This document shows, piece after piece, positions 1 through 8,421 of a stretch of DNA of 36,395 bases. Below the pieces are notes generated by a model. It had not been told where the DNA came from. It searched no databases and saw nothing but the letters and a program-made list of their open reading frames with translations. Source of the stretch: Roseomonas sp. 18066. GTDB taxonomy: Bacteria > Pseudomonadota > Alphaproteobacteria > Acetobacterales > Acetobacteraceae. Numbering within the stretch: the stretch's first letter is position 1; every line of letters begins with the position of its first letter. The stretch is from the NCBI RefSeq assembly GCF_902706185.1, contig NZ_CACSJM010000054.1, positions 1 to 36,395 on the forward strand. Reading direction: 5' to 3'. The translations under genes and the position numbers were made by a program.

Positions 1-111
1 GGGGGGTTTCCTGCCGCCGGGGCAGGCCGTCGGGCATGCAATCCCTTGACAGGGGGCCGCCCGCCGCCCCTTCTGCCCCCCTTTCCGTCCGAGCCTCGGG
101 GTTTTCGATCG

Positions 112-1914
112 ATGCACGCCTACCGCACCCATACCTGCGGCGCGCTGCGCGCCAGCGACGCGGGCCAGACTGCCCGCCTCTCCGGCTGGGTGCACCGCAA
201 GCGCGACCATGGCGGCCTGCTGTTCATCGACCTGCGCGACCATTATGGCCTGACGCAGTGCGTGCTGCCGGCCGGCTCCGCCGTCTTCGCGCAGGCCGAG
301 GCGATCCGCCCCGAGAGCGTGATCACGGTGACCGGCGAGGTCGTGGCCCGCGAGGGGGGGACGGTGAACGACCGCCTGCCGACCGGCGCCATCGAGCTGC
401 GGGTGGCCGAGCTCACCGTGCAGAGCCATGCCGAGGTGCTGCCGATCCAGGTGGCCGGCGAGCAGGAATTCCCCGAGGAGCTGCGCCTGCGCTACCGCTT
501 CCTCGACCTGCGGCGGGAGAAGCAGCACCGCAACATGCTGCTGCGCGCCGGCGTCATCGCCTCGATCCGCCGCCGCATGATCGAGCAGAACTTCGTCGAG
601 TATCAGACGCCGATCCTGACGGCGTCCTCGCCGGAGGGCGCGCGCGACTTCCTGGTGCCGTCGCGCAACCACCCGGGCACCTTCTACGCCCTGCCGCAGG
701 CGCCGCAGCAGTTCAAGCAGCTGGCGATGGTGGCGGGCTTCGACCGCTACTTCCAGATCGCCCCCTGCTTCCGCGACGAGGCCAGCCGCGCCGACCGGTC
801 CCCGGGCGAGTTCTACCAGCTCGACTTCGAGATGAGCTTCGTCACCCAGGAAGACGTCTTCGCCGCCATCGAGCCGGTGATGGAGGGCATCTTCGTCGAG
901 TTCGGCAATGGCAGGAAGGTGACCCCGGCGCCGTTCCCGCGCATCCCCTACGACACGGCGATGCTGGATTACGGCTCCGACAAGCCGGACCTGCGCAACC
1001 CGCTGAAGATCACCGATGTCACCGAGAGCTTCCGGGACTCGGGCTTCGGCCTGTTCTCGAAGGTGGTCGCCGGCGGCGGCATCGTCCGCGCCATCCCGGC
1101 GCCGGGCGCCGCCGACAAGCCGCGCGGCTTCTTCGACAAGCTCAATGAATGGGCCCGCGCCGAGGGCGCCGGTGGCCTGGGCTACATCCAGTTCGCCGCC
1201 GAAGGCCCCAAGGGCCCGATCGCCAAGAACCTGGAGGCCGAGCGCGTCGAGGCGATCCGCGTCGCCTGCGGGCTGAACCCGGGCGACGCCGTCTTCTTCG
1301 CCGCCGGCAAGAAGGACGAGGCGCCGAAGTTCGCCGGCAAGACCCGCACCCGCCTCGGCGAGGAGCTGGGCCTGATCGCGCAGGACGAATTCCGCTTCTG
1401 CTGGATCGTCGACTTCCCGATGTACGAGCTGAACGAAGAGACCAAGCAGGTCGATTTCAGCCACAACCCCTTCAGCATGCCGCAGGGCGGGCTGGAGGCG
1501 CTGAACTCGATGGACCCCTTGGACATCAAGGCGTTCCAGTACGACATCGTCTGCAACGGCATCGAGCTGTCCTCGGGCGCCATCCGCAACCACCGCCCGG
1601 ACATCATGATCCGCGCCTTCGAGATCGCCGGCTACACCGAGCAGACGGTCGAGGACCGCTTCGGCGGCATGCTGGCCGCCTTCCGCTACGGCGCGCCGCC
1701 GCATGGCGGCTCGGCCCCGGGCATCGACCGCATGGTCATGCTGCTGGCCGACGAGCCGAACATTCGCGAGGTCATCCTGTTCCCGCTGAACCAGCAGGGC
1801 CAGGACCTGATGATGGGCGCCCCCGCCGCGGTGGACCATGCCCGGCTTAAAGAACTCTCCATCAAGCTCGATCTTCCCCCCGCCAAGGGTGCGGCCGGGC
1901 CCAAGGCTTCCTAA
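112..1914 (+). CDS. aspS: Aspartyl-tRNA synthetase, probably non-discriminating (Asp/Asn)
   Basis: A class II aminoacyl-tRNA synthetase of 600 residues that attaches aspartate to tRNA-Asp in the cytoplasm. The N-terminal OB-fold anticodon-binding domain (about 1-110) is followed by the catalytic core with motif 2 FRDE at 220-223 and motif 3 GSAPGIDR near 533-540; the length leaves room for the bacterial GAD insertion between them. His33 in RKRDHGG is the residue found at this place in non-discriminating bacterial enzymes, which also charge tRNA-Asn for later amidation by GatCAB; that reading is inference. The ATG at 112 was chosen because [13 protein letters not shown] is the usual family start. 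An upstream TTG at 46 would add a proline-rich stretch unlike the family. No clear Shine-Dalgarno sequence is visible. A TTGACA hexamer at 46-51 could be a -35 element, but no good -10 follows. Confidence 0.97.
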   Translation: MHAYRTHTCGALRASDAGQTARLSGWVHRKRDHGGLLFIDLRDHYGLTQCVLPAGSAVFAQAEAIRPESVITVTGEVVAREGGTVNDRLPTGAIELRVAELTVQSHAEVLPIQVAGEQEFPEELRLRYRFLDLRREKQHRNMLLRAGVIASIRRRMIEQNFVEYQTPILTASSPEGARDFLVPSRNHPGTFYALPQAPQQFKQLAMVAGFDRYFQIAPCFRDEASRADRSPGEFYQLDFEMSFVTQEDVFAAIEPVMEGIFVEFGNGRKVTPAPFPRIPYDTAMLDYGSDKPDLRNPLKITDVTESFRDSGFGLFSKVVAGGGIVRAIPAPGAADKPRGFFDKLNEWARAEGAGGLGYIQFAAEGPKGPIAKNLEAERVEAIRVACGLNPGDAVFFAAGKKDEAPKFAGKTRTRLGEELGLIAQDEFRFCWIVDFPMYELNEETKQVDFSHNPFSMPQGGLEALNSMDPLDIKAFQYDIVCNGIELSSGAIRNHRPDIMIRAFEIAGYTEQTVEDRFGGMLAAFRYGAPPHGGSAPGIDRMVMLLADEPNIREVILFPLNQQGQDLMMGAPAAVDHARLKELSIKLDLPPAKGAAGPKAS

Positions 1915-1930
1915 CTAGGGAAGGCCCCCT

Positions 1931-1956
1931 GCCCGGGGGGCGACCATCCCCCGGGC
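1931..1956 (+). other. Perfect 9-bp hairpin between aspS and eipB
   Basis: GCCCGGGGG at 1931-1939 pairs exactly with CCCCCGGGC at 1948-1956 around an 8-nt loop. No T-tract follows; the sequence runs straight into the GAGAAGGAG ribosome binding site of the next gene. It may attenuate read-through from aspS or protect an mRNA end. The structure is seen directly, the role is inferred. Confidence 0.5.
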
Positions 1957-1975
1957 GCTCGAGAAGGAGTACGAC

Positions 1976-2884
1976 ATGCGGCTGCGCGACACCCTGGCCG
2001 GATTCCACGCCCTTCCCGCCGTGGCGCTGCTGGCGCTGGGCCTGGCGGCGGCCGGGCCGGCCTCGGCCCAGCAGCCGGCCGCGCCCGCGGCCCCGCAGGC
2101 CGCAGCCCCCACGCATCCCCCGATCGCCGGCACCGAGGCCATGGCGCCGCACCGCGCCGCCTATCGCCTGCGGCTGGACCGGGTGCGCCAGGGCAGCGAC
2201 GTGGTGCAGGCCGGGGGCGCCATGCTGTTCGAGGTGCTCGACGCCTGCGACGGCTGGGCCACCCGCCAGCGGCTGCAGCTGACCGTGGTCAACCGCTCCG
2301 GCGACCAGGTCGAGACCAGCTCCGACTATTCCACCTGGGAGAGCAAGGACGGCCGCCGGCTGCGCTTCTCGCTGACCCAGACGGCGCAGGGCGCGGTGAC
2401 CCAGCGGATCAGCGGCGAGGCGGAGCTCGCCGGCGCCGAGCCGGGCGCCGAGGGCGGCACCGTCCGCTACGAGCAGCCCTCGACCCAGCAGATGGCGCTG
2501 CCGCGCGGCACGCTGCTGCCGATGATGCACACCATCCGCAGCCTGGCCCTGGCCCGCGCCGGACAGCAGCGCATGCTGAACGCGCCGCTGTTCGACGGCA
2601 CCAGCGAAGACGGCGCCCAGGACAGCACCACGCTGCTGTCCCCCTGGACCCCGCCCCAGGCGCAGCCGCGCTTCCCGCTGCTGGGCGAGCAGGCCAGCGC
2701 ACGGATGCGCATCGCCTTCTTCGGCAAGGAATCGGCCGCCGCGGCCGGCGCCAGCGCGCCGGAATACGAGGTGGGCCTGCGCTACTTCGCCAACGGCGTC
2801 GCCGACGAGATGAAGATGGACTTCGGCGACTTCGCGGTGGACGGGCTGATGCAAAGCCTCGAAGCCGTGCCGGCGGCGTGCTGA
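1976..2884 (+). CDS. eipB: EipB-family cell-envelope integrity protein (DUF1849)
   Basis: A 302-residue exported protein. Residues 1-32 form a signal peptide with a long hydrophobic core ending in ASAQ, followed by an Ala/Pro-rich linker to about residue 55. The rest matches the DUF1849 family, whose Brucella member EipB is a periplasmic beta-spiral protein needed for envelope integrity. Two cysteines are present after the signal peptide, Cys91 in DACDGW and Cys302 as the last residue. This agrees with the single conserved disulfide that closes the spiral in EipB. The start is supported by AAGGAG at 1963-1968, eight bases before the ATG. It lies 61 bases after aspS in the same direction but is probably not functionally linked to it. 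Convergent with the asparaginase-like gene; terminators follow at 2922 and 3005. Confidence 0.88.
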   Translation: MRLRDTLAGFHALPAVALLALGLAAAGPASAQQPAAPAAPQAAAPTHPPIAGTEAMAPHRAAYRLRLDRVRQGSDVVQAGGAMLFEVLDACDGWATRQRLQLTVVNRSGDQVETSSDYSTWESKDGRRLRFSLTQTAQGAVTQRISGEAELAGAEPGAEGGTVRYEQPSTQQMALPRGTLLPMMHTIRSLALARAGQQRMLNAPLFDGTSEDGAQDSTTLLSPWTPPQAQPRFPLLGEQASARMRIAFFGKESAAAAGASAPEYEVGLRYFANGVADEMKMDFGDFAVDGLMQSLEAVPAAC

Positions 2885-2905
2885 AGAGAAGAGCTGGGTA
2901 GGCCA

Positions 2906-2960
2906 GGGGAATGAATTCCCCCGCGGCGCAGTGCGCCGCGCCCGTTCTTTTTTCTGTCAG
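2906..2960 (+). repeat. Dispersed intergenic hairpin element, copy 1
   Basis: GGGGAA-TGAA-TTCCCC at 2906-2921 starts 22 bases after the eipB stop. It belongs to the five-copy family (others at 3111, 10043, 15882, 27350). In this copy a second GC hairpin (2922-2940) stands where the other copies have a C-run, and the element ends in the shared TTTTTTCTGTCAG tail. Confidence 0.65.
2922..2953 (+). terminator. Rho-independent terminator after eipB
   Basis: CGCGGCGCA at 2922-2930 and TGCGCCGCG at 2932-2940 are perfectly complementary, giving in practice a 7-8 bp stem with a small loop, followed by TTCTTTTTT at 2945-2953. It sits 37 bases after the eipB stop in the correct orientation. Confidence 0.75.
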
Positions 2961-3004
2961 TGCTGCCGCGCGGCCTTGGCAACGCGGGACACGGCACTGA
3001 ACGG

Positions 3005-3036
3005 CAGCGCGACCTTCGAGGTCGCGCTGTTTTTTT
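3005..3036 (+). terminator. Strong Rho-independent terminator
   Basis: CAGCGCGACCT (3005-3015) and AGGTCGCGCTG (3019-3029) form a perfect 11-bp stem closed by TCG, followed by seven T residues at 3030-3036. This is a textbook terminator, yet it lies 120 bases after the eipB stop and behind another terminator. It may therefore end a separate short transcript starting near 2958. Confidence 0.85.
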
Positions 3037-3110
3037 ATGAAAACGGCGTCCCGCCGTGATGCCCGGGCGACGGTGCCGTCCAGGCGCAGGTCACCCCACG
3101 GCCGGTGATC

Positions 3111-3149
3111 AGAAAAAAGATGGGGGTCTGGGGGAATTCATTCCCCCAG
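3111..3149 (-). repeat. Dispersed intergenic hairpin element, copy 2
   Basis: CTGGGGGAA-TTCA-TTCCCCCAG at 3128-3149 is a perfect 9-bp stem with a 4-nt loop. Read on the minus strand it is followed by a C-run and TCTTTTTTCT, so it can terminate the asparaginase-family gene that ends at 3168. Confidence 0.75.
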
Positions 3150-3167
3150 CCTTTGCCTGTCTGCGCT

Positions 3168-4175
3168 TCAATACGTCTCGAAGATCCGCGCAATTTCCGC
3201 CGGATCTTTGGTCACCGTCAGGGCGAAGGCCAGCAGGATGCGGGCTTTTTGCGGGTTCAGGTTGTCGCCCGACAGGATGCCTTGTTCCTTCATCTTGGCG
3301 CCTTGCACCACGCGGCCGCTGCCGACGCGGGTCGACTGCACCACGGTGACGCCTTGCTCCACCGCGTCGGCCAGGGCGTCGGCTTCCCAGGGCGTCGGGT
3401 TGCCGGGGGCGAAGCCGGCGCTGACGATGCCCAGGGCCCCGGCGGCGACGAAGGCACGCACCGCGGTGCCATCGGCATCGGCATGGGCGTAGCTGATGTC
3501 GACGCGGGGCAGCGCCTCGATGGTGCGCAGATCGAATTCGGTGTCCGGCGCGGTCCGGCGCAGCGGGCGGCGGTAGAAGGCGACCTTGTCGGCATCGGCC
3601 TGGCCGAGCACGCCGAAATCGGGGGTGCGGAAGGTTTGCATCCGCCAGGTGGCGGTCTTGGTGACCTCGCGCGCGGCGTGGATCTCGTCGTTCAGCATCA
3701 GCAGCACGCCCATGCCGCGGGCATCCGGGCTGGCCGCGACGCGCACGGCGTTCAGCAGGTTCATCGGCATGTCGGAGGACAGGCCGCTGGCCGGGCGCTG
3801 GGCGCCGACCATGACCACGGGCACGTCGATCTTCAGGCCGAGGGAGAGCGCGAAGGCGGTCTCCTCCATGGTCGAGGTGCCATGGCCGATGACGATGCCG
3901 GCGAGGTCGGGGATTTCCTCCACCGCGGCGTGGCAGGCCTCGGCGAGGGCGCGCCAGTCCTTGAAGCCGATGCGGCTGGAGATGAGGGCGCCATAGGGGC
4001 GGGCGATGACCTCGGCGACCATGGCCAGCTCGGGGACGCGGGCCATGATGGTCCCGGTGTCCATCACCTTGCCCAGCGTCGAATAGTCCTGGATGTCCAG
4101 CGCATGCCGGCCGAGCGAGGCCATGGTGCCGCCAGTGCCGATGAAGGCGATGCGGGGGAGGGGGGGCTGGGACAT
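3168..4175 (-). CDS. Type II asparaginase-family protein with altered catalytic Asp
   Basis: A 335-residue protein of the asparaginase/glutaminase fold, a family that normally hydrolyses Asn to Asp plus ammonia. The first Thr motif GTGGTMAS is present (Thr17 as nucleophile, Tyr31 in place of E. coli Tyr25). The second motif, normally HGTDTMEET, reads HGTSTMEET (98-106), so the residue matching catalytic Asp90 of E. coli AnsB is Ser101; Lys173 of VTK matches Lys162. The codon TCG was checked on the DNA. No signal peptide is seen, so it is predicted cytoplasmic. The ATG at 4175 was chosen over an upstream in-frame start (4232) because [17 protein letters not shown] fits the family and a GAGG lies about 10 bases upstream. 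Activity and substrate cannot be assumed given the Asp-to-Ser change. Convergent with eipB, divergent from the chemoreceptor-like gene. Confidence 0.85.
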   Translation of the reverse strand: MSQPPLPRIAFIGTGGTMASLGRHALDIQDYSTLGKVMDTGTIMARVPELAMVAEVIARPYGALISSRIGFKDWRALAEACHAAVEEIPDLAGIVIGHGTSTMEETAFALSLGLKIDVPVVMVGAQRPASGLSSDMPMNLLNAVRVAASPDARGMGVLLMLNDEIHAAREVTKTATWRMQTFRTPDFGVLGQADADKVAFYRRPLRRTAPDTEFDLRTIEALPRVDISYAHADADGTAVRAFVAAGALGIVSAGFAPGNPTPWEADALADAVEQGVTVVQSTRVGSGRVVQGAKMKEQGILSGDNLNPQKARILLAFALTVTKDPAEIARIFETY

Positions 4176-4343
4176 GCGGCGGATCCTCGGAGGCTGCCTG
4201 CAAGCTGTAGGCGGCGTTGTCGGCGCGGCCAAGGGGGTGGGCCAGAGGTGGGCCAGATTGGTTCACACGGCGGTCACATCCGCGCCGATAATGGACGCGC
4301 TGACGCCAGGGATGGGTGGCGGCTTCGCAGGAGGGCAGGGTCC

Positions 4344-5429
4344 ATGCAGTCGGGGGCTTCGGGCAGGCTGGCCGTGCCGCGGGCCGGGGCGGCGGAGGCC
4401 GCGCCGACGCCGGAGAACGTGCTGGCGCTGGTCGACCAGGCCGCCGGCATCGCCGCCGCCAAGGGGCGGGCGATCCAGGCGATCACCGCGCAGACCCGCA
4501 TCCTGGCGCTGAACGCCACCATCGAGGCGGCGCGCGCCGGCGAGGCCGGGCGCGGCTTCGCCGTGGTGGCAGGCGAGGTGAAGGCGGTCTCCGCCGAGGT
4601 GGCGCGGCTGGCGGCCGAGATGGAGGGCGAGCTGAGCGCCGCCTTCGGCGCGCTGCGCGGCCTGGGCCGGCGCATGGCCGAGGAGGTGCGCAGCGAGCGG
4701 CTGGTCGACCTGGCGCGCAACGCCATCGAGATCATGGACCGCAACCTCTACGAGCGGAGCTGCGACGTCCGCTGGTGGGCGACCGATTCGGCGATGGTCG
4801 ACGCGCTGGAGCAGCCGGGAACAGCGCGGCTGGCGCAGGCGACGGCGCGGCTCGGCGTCATCCTGTCGGCCTATACCGTCTATCTCGACCTCTGGATCTG
4901 CGACGCCGCCGGGCGGGTGGTGGCGAGCGGCCGGCCTGAGCGCTTCCCGCAGGCGCGCGGCCTCGACGTGTCGCAGGAGAGCTGGTTCCGCGCCGCCCTC
5001 GAATCGGCCAGCGGCGACGACTATGCGGTGGCCGATGTGGCGGCGCAGCCGGCGCTGGGCCAGGCGCCGGTCGCGACCTATGCCGCCGCCATCCGCGAGG
5101 GCGCGGCAAGCCGCGGCCGGGTGCTCGGCGTGCTGGGCATTCATTTCGACTGGGCGCCGCAGGCGCGGGCGGTGGTCGAGGGCGTGCGGCTGACCGCCGA
5201 GGAGCGCGGCCGCACCCGGGTGTTGCTGCTGGATGCGCGCCACCGCGTGCTGGCCGCCAGCGACGGCGCCGGGCTGCTGCGCGACAGCGTCGCTTTGGCC
5301 ACCGGCGGGCGGGAGGCCGGGGCCTATGGCGACGGGCGCGGCGGGGTGGTCGCCTTCCACCGCACCCCCGGCTACGAGACCTATCGCGGCCTGGGCTGGT
5401 TCGGCGCGGTGCTGCAGGGCCCGGCCTGA
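4344..5429 (+). CDS. Soluble methyl-accepting-like protein with C-terminal Cache sensor
   Basis: A 361-residue protein without membrane segments or signal peptide. Residues 43-92 are a short but clear MCP signalling hairpin tip ([21 protein letters not shown], then [12 protein letters not shown]), the part that contacts CheA/CheW in chemoreceptors. A helical linker with [16 protein letters not shown] (134-148) leads to a Cache-like double PAS/PDC sensor (about 178-345), with [13 protein letters not shown] and [13 protein letters not shown] as the first strands of the two lobes. The order signalling domain then sensor is the reverse of classical chemoreceptors, and the Cache fold, usually periplasmic, would be in the cytoplasm. 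The start ATG has GGAGG about nine bases upstream. No che genes are nearby. It may signal to an array or to a kinase encoded elsewhere. Confidence 0.85.
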   Translation: MQSGASGRLAVPRAGAAEAAPTPENVLALVDQAAGIAAAKGRAIQAITAQTRILALNATIEAARAGEAGRGFAVVAGEVKAVSAEVARLAAEMEGELSAAFGALRGLGRRMAEEVRSERLVDLARNAIEIMDRNLYERSCDVRWWATDSAMVDALEQPGTARLAQATARLGVILSAYTVYLDLWICDAAGRVVASGRPERFPQARGLDVSQESWFRAALESASGDDYAVADVAAQPALGQAPVATYAAAIREGAASRGRVLGVLGIHFDWAPQARAVVEGVRLTAEERGRTRVLLLDARHRVLAASDGAGLLRDSVALATGGREAGAYGDGRGGVVAFHRTPGYETYRGLGWFGAVLQGPA

Positions 5430-5459
5430 GGGGGAGGGCCTGAGCAGTCTGGGGCGCCG

Positions 5460-6881
5460 TCAGGCCTGGCTGGGGCGGCGTCCGGCCGGGCGCAGCCGGC
5501 GCGGCGCCAGGCCGCCGCGGGCGGCCAGGTTCTGCCAGCGCAGCGTCATCATCACCGCCACGATCGCCAGGCCGCAGGCCAGCCCGACCCAGACGCCCTG
5601 CGGCCCGTAGCCGGCCGGGAAGCCGAGGCCGAGCCCGACCGGCAGCGCCAGCCCCCAATAGCCGAGGGCCGCGAACAGCAGGGGCAGCCGCGTGTCCTTC
5701 AGCCCGCGCAGCGCGCCGGCGGCCACCGCCTGGACGCCGTCGGCCAGCTGGAAGATGCCGGCGATGACCAGCAGGCTGGCGGCCAGCGCGCGCGTTTCCG
5801 CCAGCTCCGGCGCCAGGAACAGGCCGGCGATCTGCTCGGACAGCGTCAGCAGCAGCAGCGCGGTCACCGCCATGAAGCCCGCGGCCAGGCCGATGGCGGT
5901 CCAGCCGGCGCGCCAGGCGCCGCGGGCGTCGCTGGCGCCGGCGGCCAGGCCCACGCGGGCGGTGGCGGCCTGGCCGATGCCCATCGGCACCATGAAGCAG
6001 GCGCTGGCGATCTGCAGGGCGACGGCATGGGCGGCGACGGCGCGCGGGCTGATCCAGCCCATCACCAGGGCGGTGGCCGAGAAGATGCCGATTTCCAGCA
6101 GCATCGAGCCGGCGATCGGCAGGCCGATCAGCACGATCTCCCGCATCCGCCGCCAGTCGGTGCGCCAGAAGCGCCCCGCCAGGCGGAACCGCGACAGCCG
6201 CCGGTCCAGCCGGATCCACAGCGCGAGGGACAGGAACATCGCCAGGTTGGCGATGGCGCTGGACAGCCCCGCGCCGAAGGCGCCGAGCGAGGGCAGGCCG
6301 AAGCCGCCGCCGACCATCAGCCAGACCAGCAGCCCGTTCAGCAGGATGGCGCCCAGCGCCACCCACAGCGCCGGCCCCGGCCGCTGCAGGGCGGAGAGAA
6401 AGCCGCGCAGCAGCAGGAAGCCATAGACGAAGGGCAGGCCCCAGAGCAGCGCGCGGTTGTAGTGCTGCGCCGCCTCGGCCAGCGCCGGGTCCTGGCCGGC
6501 GAGGCGCAGCAGCGCGCCGGTGTTCCACAGCAGCGTGCCGAGCACGGCGAACAACGGCAGGATAAGCCAGGCGGCCTGGCGGAAGGTGCGGCGCATCTCG
6601 CGCATGTGGTGGCGCACCCGGCCGCGCTCCTGCGCCAGCATGGCGGCGGCCGAGAAGGCCAGCCCCATCGGCAAGGCGAGGGCGATGAAATACAGGTTGC
6701 CGCCGAGCGTCGCGGCGGCCAGCGGCAGCTCCCCCAGCTGGCCGAGGAAGAAGGTGTCGGTCAGCACCAGCGCGATCTGCGACAGGTTGGTGAGCGCCAG
6801 GGGCCAGGCCAGCGCCAGCATGGCGCCGAGCTCCCTCCCCCAGCCGGTCTTGGGGTTGGTCCCCGCGGCGTGTTGTGACAT
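5460..6881 (-). CDS. MATE-family multidrug/metabolite efflux transporter
   Basis: A 473-residue polytopic membrane protein of the MATE family, NorM-like by length and pattern. These antiporters use a Na+ or H+ gradient to export cationic drugs, metabolites or other small molecules. The N-terminal half shows the family-typical AWPLALTNLSQIALVLTDTF and GQLG segments in the first helices, and the second half repeats the pattern around GLPIAGSMLLEIG and the AVALQIAS helix; about 12 helices are expected. The ATG at 6881 is the only reasonable start: longer in-frame extension would run across the divergent MFS gene. It ends 30 bases from the convergent chemoreceptor-like gene. The substrate cannot be told from sequence. 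Confidence 0.93.
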   Translation of the reverse strand: MSQHAAGTNPKTGWGRELGAMLALAWPLALTNLSQIALVLTDTFFLGQLGELPLAAATLGGNLYFIALALPMGLAFSAAAMLAQERGRVRHHMREMRRTFRQAAWLILPLFAVLGTLLWNTGALLRLAGQDPALAEAAQHYNRALLWGLPFVYGFLLLRGFLSALQRPGPALWVALGAILLNGLLVWLMVGGGFGLPSLGAFGAGLSSAIANLAMFLSLALWIRLDRRLSRFRLAGRFWRTDWRRMREIVLIGLPIAGSMLLEIGIFSATALVMGWISPRAVAAHAVALQIASACFMVPMGIGQAATARVGLAAGASDARGAWRAGWTAIGLAAGFMAVTALLLLTLSEQIAGLFLAPELAETRALAASLLVIAGIFQLADGVQAVAAGALRGLKDTRLPLLFAALGYWGLALPVGLGLGFPAGYGPQGVWVGLACGLAIVAVMMTLRWQNLAARGGLAPRRLRPAGRRPSQA

Positions 6882-7043
6882 GGCCCGCAGCCTGTAGCGC
6901 GAAACGGCGCGCAAGGCTCGTGGGGATCCGGCGGGGCCGGCGCGGCGGGGCGGGAGGCTGCCATGCGCGCCGCCGCCGGGGACAGGCGGGGAGGGCGGTG
7001 CAATATGCGCCTCCCCTGATGCGACCAGCCGCGGAGCGCGCCG

Positions 7044-8249
7044 ATGACCGCCACCCCTGTCGAGGCCGCGATCCCGACCTGGCTGACCCTGCTGCTGGCC
7101 GCCGCCTGCGGCATCATCGTCGCCAATATCTATTACGCCCAGCCGCTGATCGGGCCGATCAGCGCGGCGCTGGGCCTGTCGCCCGGGGCGGCGGGGCTGA
7201 TCGTGACCATGACGCAGATCGGCTATGGCGCCGGGCTGCTGCTGGTCGTGCCCTTGGGCGACCTTTTTGAAAATCGCCGGCTGGTGCTGGTGGTGATGGC
7301 GCTCGCGCTGCTCGGGCTGGTCGGCGCCGCATTGGCGCAGGGGGCGGCGCTGTTCCTGGCCTCCGCGCTGGTCATTGGCCTGGGCTCGGTCGCCGTGCAG
7401 ATCCTGGTGCCGCTCGCCGCCCATCTGGCACCGGAAAAGATGCGCGGCCGGATGGTGGGCAATGTCATGAGCGGGCTGATGCTCGGCATCATGCTGGCGC
7501 GTCCCGTCTCCAGCTTCGCGACCGCGGCGCTCGGCAGCTGGCACGCCATCTTCTGGATCTCGGCCGCCGCCATGGTGCTGCTCGGGCTGGTGCTGCGGGT
7601 CGCGCTGCCGGTGCGCCGGCCGCCGCCGGGGCTGCGCTATGGCCAGCTGCTGGGCTCGATGGGGCGGCTGGCGGCGGGGGTGCCGCAGCTGCGCCGGCGC
7701 GCGCTGTACCAGTCCGGCCAGTTCGGCGCCTTCAGCCTGTTCTGGACCACCGTGCCGCTGCATCTGGCCCAGGAATTCCACCTGACCCAGACCGGCATCG
7801 CGCTCTTCGCCCTGGCCGGCGTCGCCGGGGCGGTGGCGGCGCCGATCGCCGGCCGCGTCGCCGATCGCGGCTGGGTGCGGCCGGCCAGCGGCCTGGCGAT
7901 GCTGGCCGTGGCCATCTCCTTCCCGATGACCTGGATCGCGCCCGCCGGCTCGACGCTCGCCCTCGGCCTGCTGGTCGCCGCCGCCATCCTGCTGGATTTC
8001 GGCGTCTCGGCGAATGTGGTGCTGGGGCAGCGGGTGCTCTTCACCCTCGGCGCCGAGATGCGCAGCCGGCTGAACGGCCTCTACATGGCGACCTTCTTCC
8101 TGGGCGGCGCGCTGGGCTCGGCGCTGGGCGGCTGGAGCTTCGCCACCGGCGGCTGGGTCTGGTCCAGCCTGGTCGGCATGGCCCTGCCGGTGCTGGCGCT
8201 GTCCTATTGGGCGACCGAGCGCCCGGCGCGGCGGCACCCCGCCGCCTGA
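7044..8249 (+). CDS. MFS transporter (DHA1-like exporter)
   Basis: A 401-residue major facilitator superfamily protein with about 12 predicted membrane helices. Motif A appears as GDLFENRR after the second helix, and RGRMVGNVMSGLMLGIMLAR in helix 5 resembles the conserved pattern of drug/metabolite exporters of the DHA1 group. The central loop around 190-215 is rich in Arg and Pro, as usual between the two six-helix bundles. The ATG is preceded by GGAG about eight bases upstream. It is divergent from the MATE gene with 162 bp between starts, so two exporters share one promoter region. The substrate is unknown. Confidence 0.92.
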   Translation: MTATPVEAAIPTWLTLLLAAACGIIVANIYYAQPLIGPISAALGLSPGAAGLIVTMTQIGYGAGLLLVVPLGDLFENRRLVLVVMALALLGLVGAALAQGAALFLASALVIGLGSVAVQILVPLAAHLAPEKMRGRMVGNVMSGLMLGIMLARPVSSFATAALGSWHAIFWISAAAMVLLGLVLRVALPVRRPPPGLRYGQLLGSMGRLAAGVPQLRRRALYQSGQFGAFSLFWTTVPLHLAQEFHLTQTGIALFALAGVAGAVAAPIAGRVADRGWVRPASGLAMLAVAISFPMTWIAPAGSTLALGLLVAAAILLDFGVSANVVLGQRVLFTLGAEMRSRLNGLYMATFFLGGALGSALGGWSFATGGWVWSSLVGMALPVLALSYWATERPARRHPAA

Positions 8250-8363
8250 GTCCGCCACGGCGGCGGGCGACCTGCGAAAATTTTGGGCAGTGAAAATGTC
8301 CACCCGGTAATGCAACGGAAAGCAGGCGGCCCATCGCGCTTTCGTGTCAGGCTTGCCCCCGGG

Positions 8364-8380
8364 CAGGCACGCTTCTTGCT
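8364..8380 (+). promoter_or_regulatory. Sigma-54 (-24/-12) promoter
   Basis: The sequence CAGGCACGCTTCTTGCT has GG at 8366-8367 and GC at 8378-8379, the exact 10-base spacing required, and matches GGCACG-N4-TTGCW fully; only the T usually just before the GG is replaced by A. It lies about 42 bases before the binding-protein start codon. An inverted repeat GTCAGGC (8345-8351) / GCCTGAC (8380-8386) brackets it. The expected transcript start is near 8391. Confidence 0.7.
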
Positions 8381-8421
8381 GCCTGACCCCCAACAAAATC
8401 TGCCAACGGGGGCTTCAAGCT

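Noticed and set aside
4258..4292. TTGGTT/TTCACA with GATAAT as promoter of the chemoreceptor-like gene
   Set aside because: Spacers of 23 or 19 bases are outside or at the edge of the normal range; not strong enough to list.
3105..4343. Long in-frame N-terminal extension of the chemoreceptor-like gene (774 residues in all)
   Set aside because: It lies antisense to the whole asparaginase-family gene, is a low-complexity Gly/His/Asp/Arg-rich translation and starts in a hairpin element; the ribosome binding site at 4330 marks the real start.
6882..8396. N-terminal extension of the MATE gene across the MFS gene
   Set aside because: Antisense to a complete MFS transporter; His/Gln/Arg-rich translation typical of GC-rich shadow frames.
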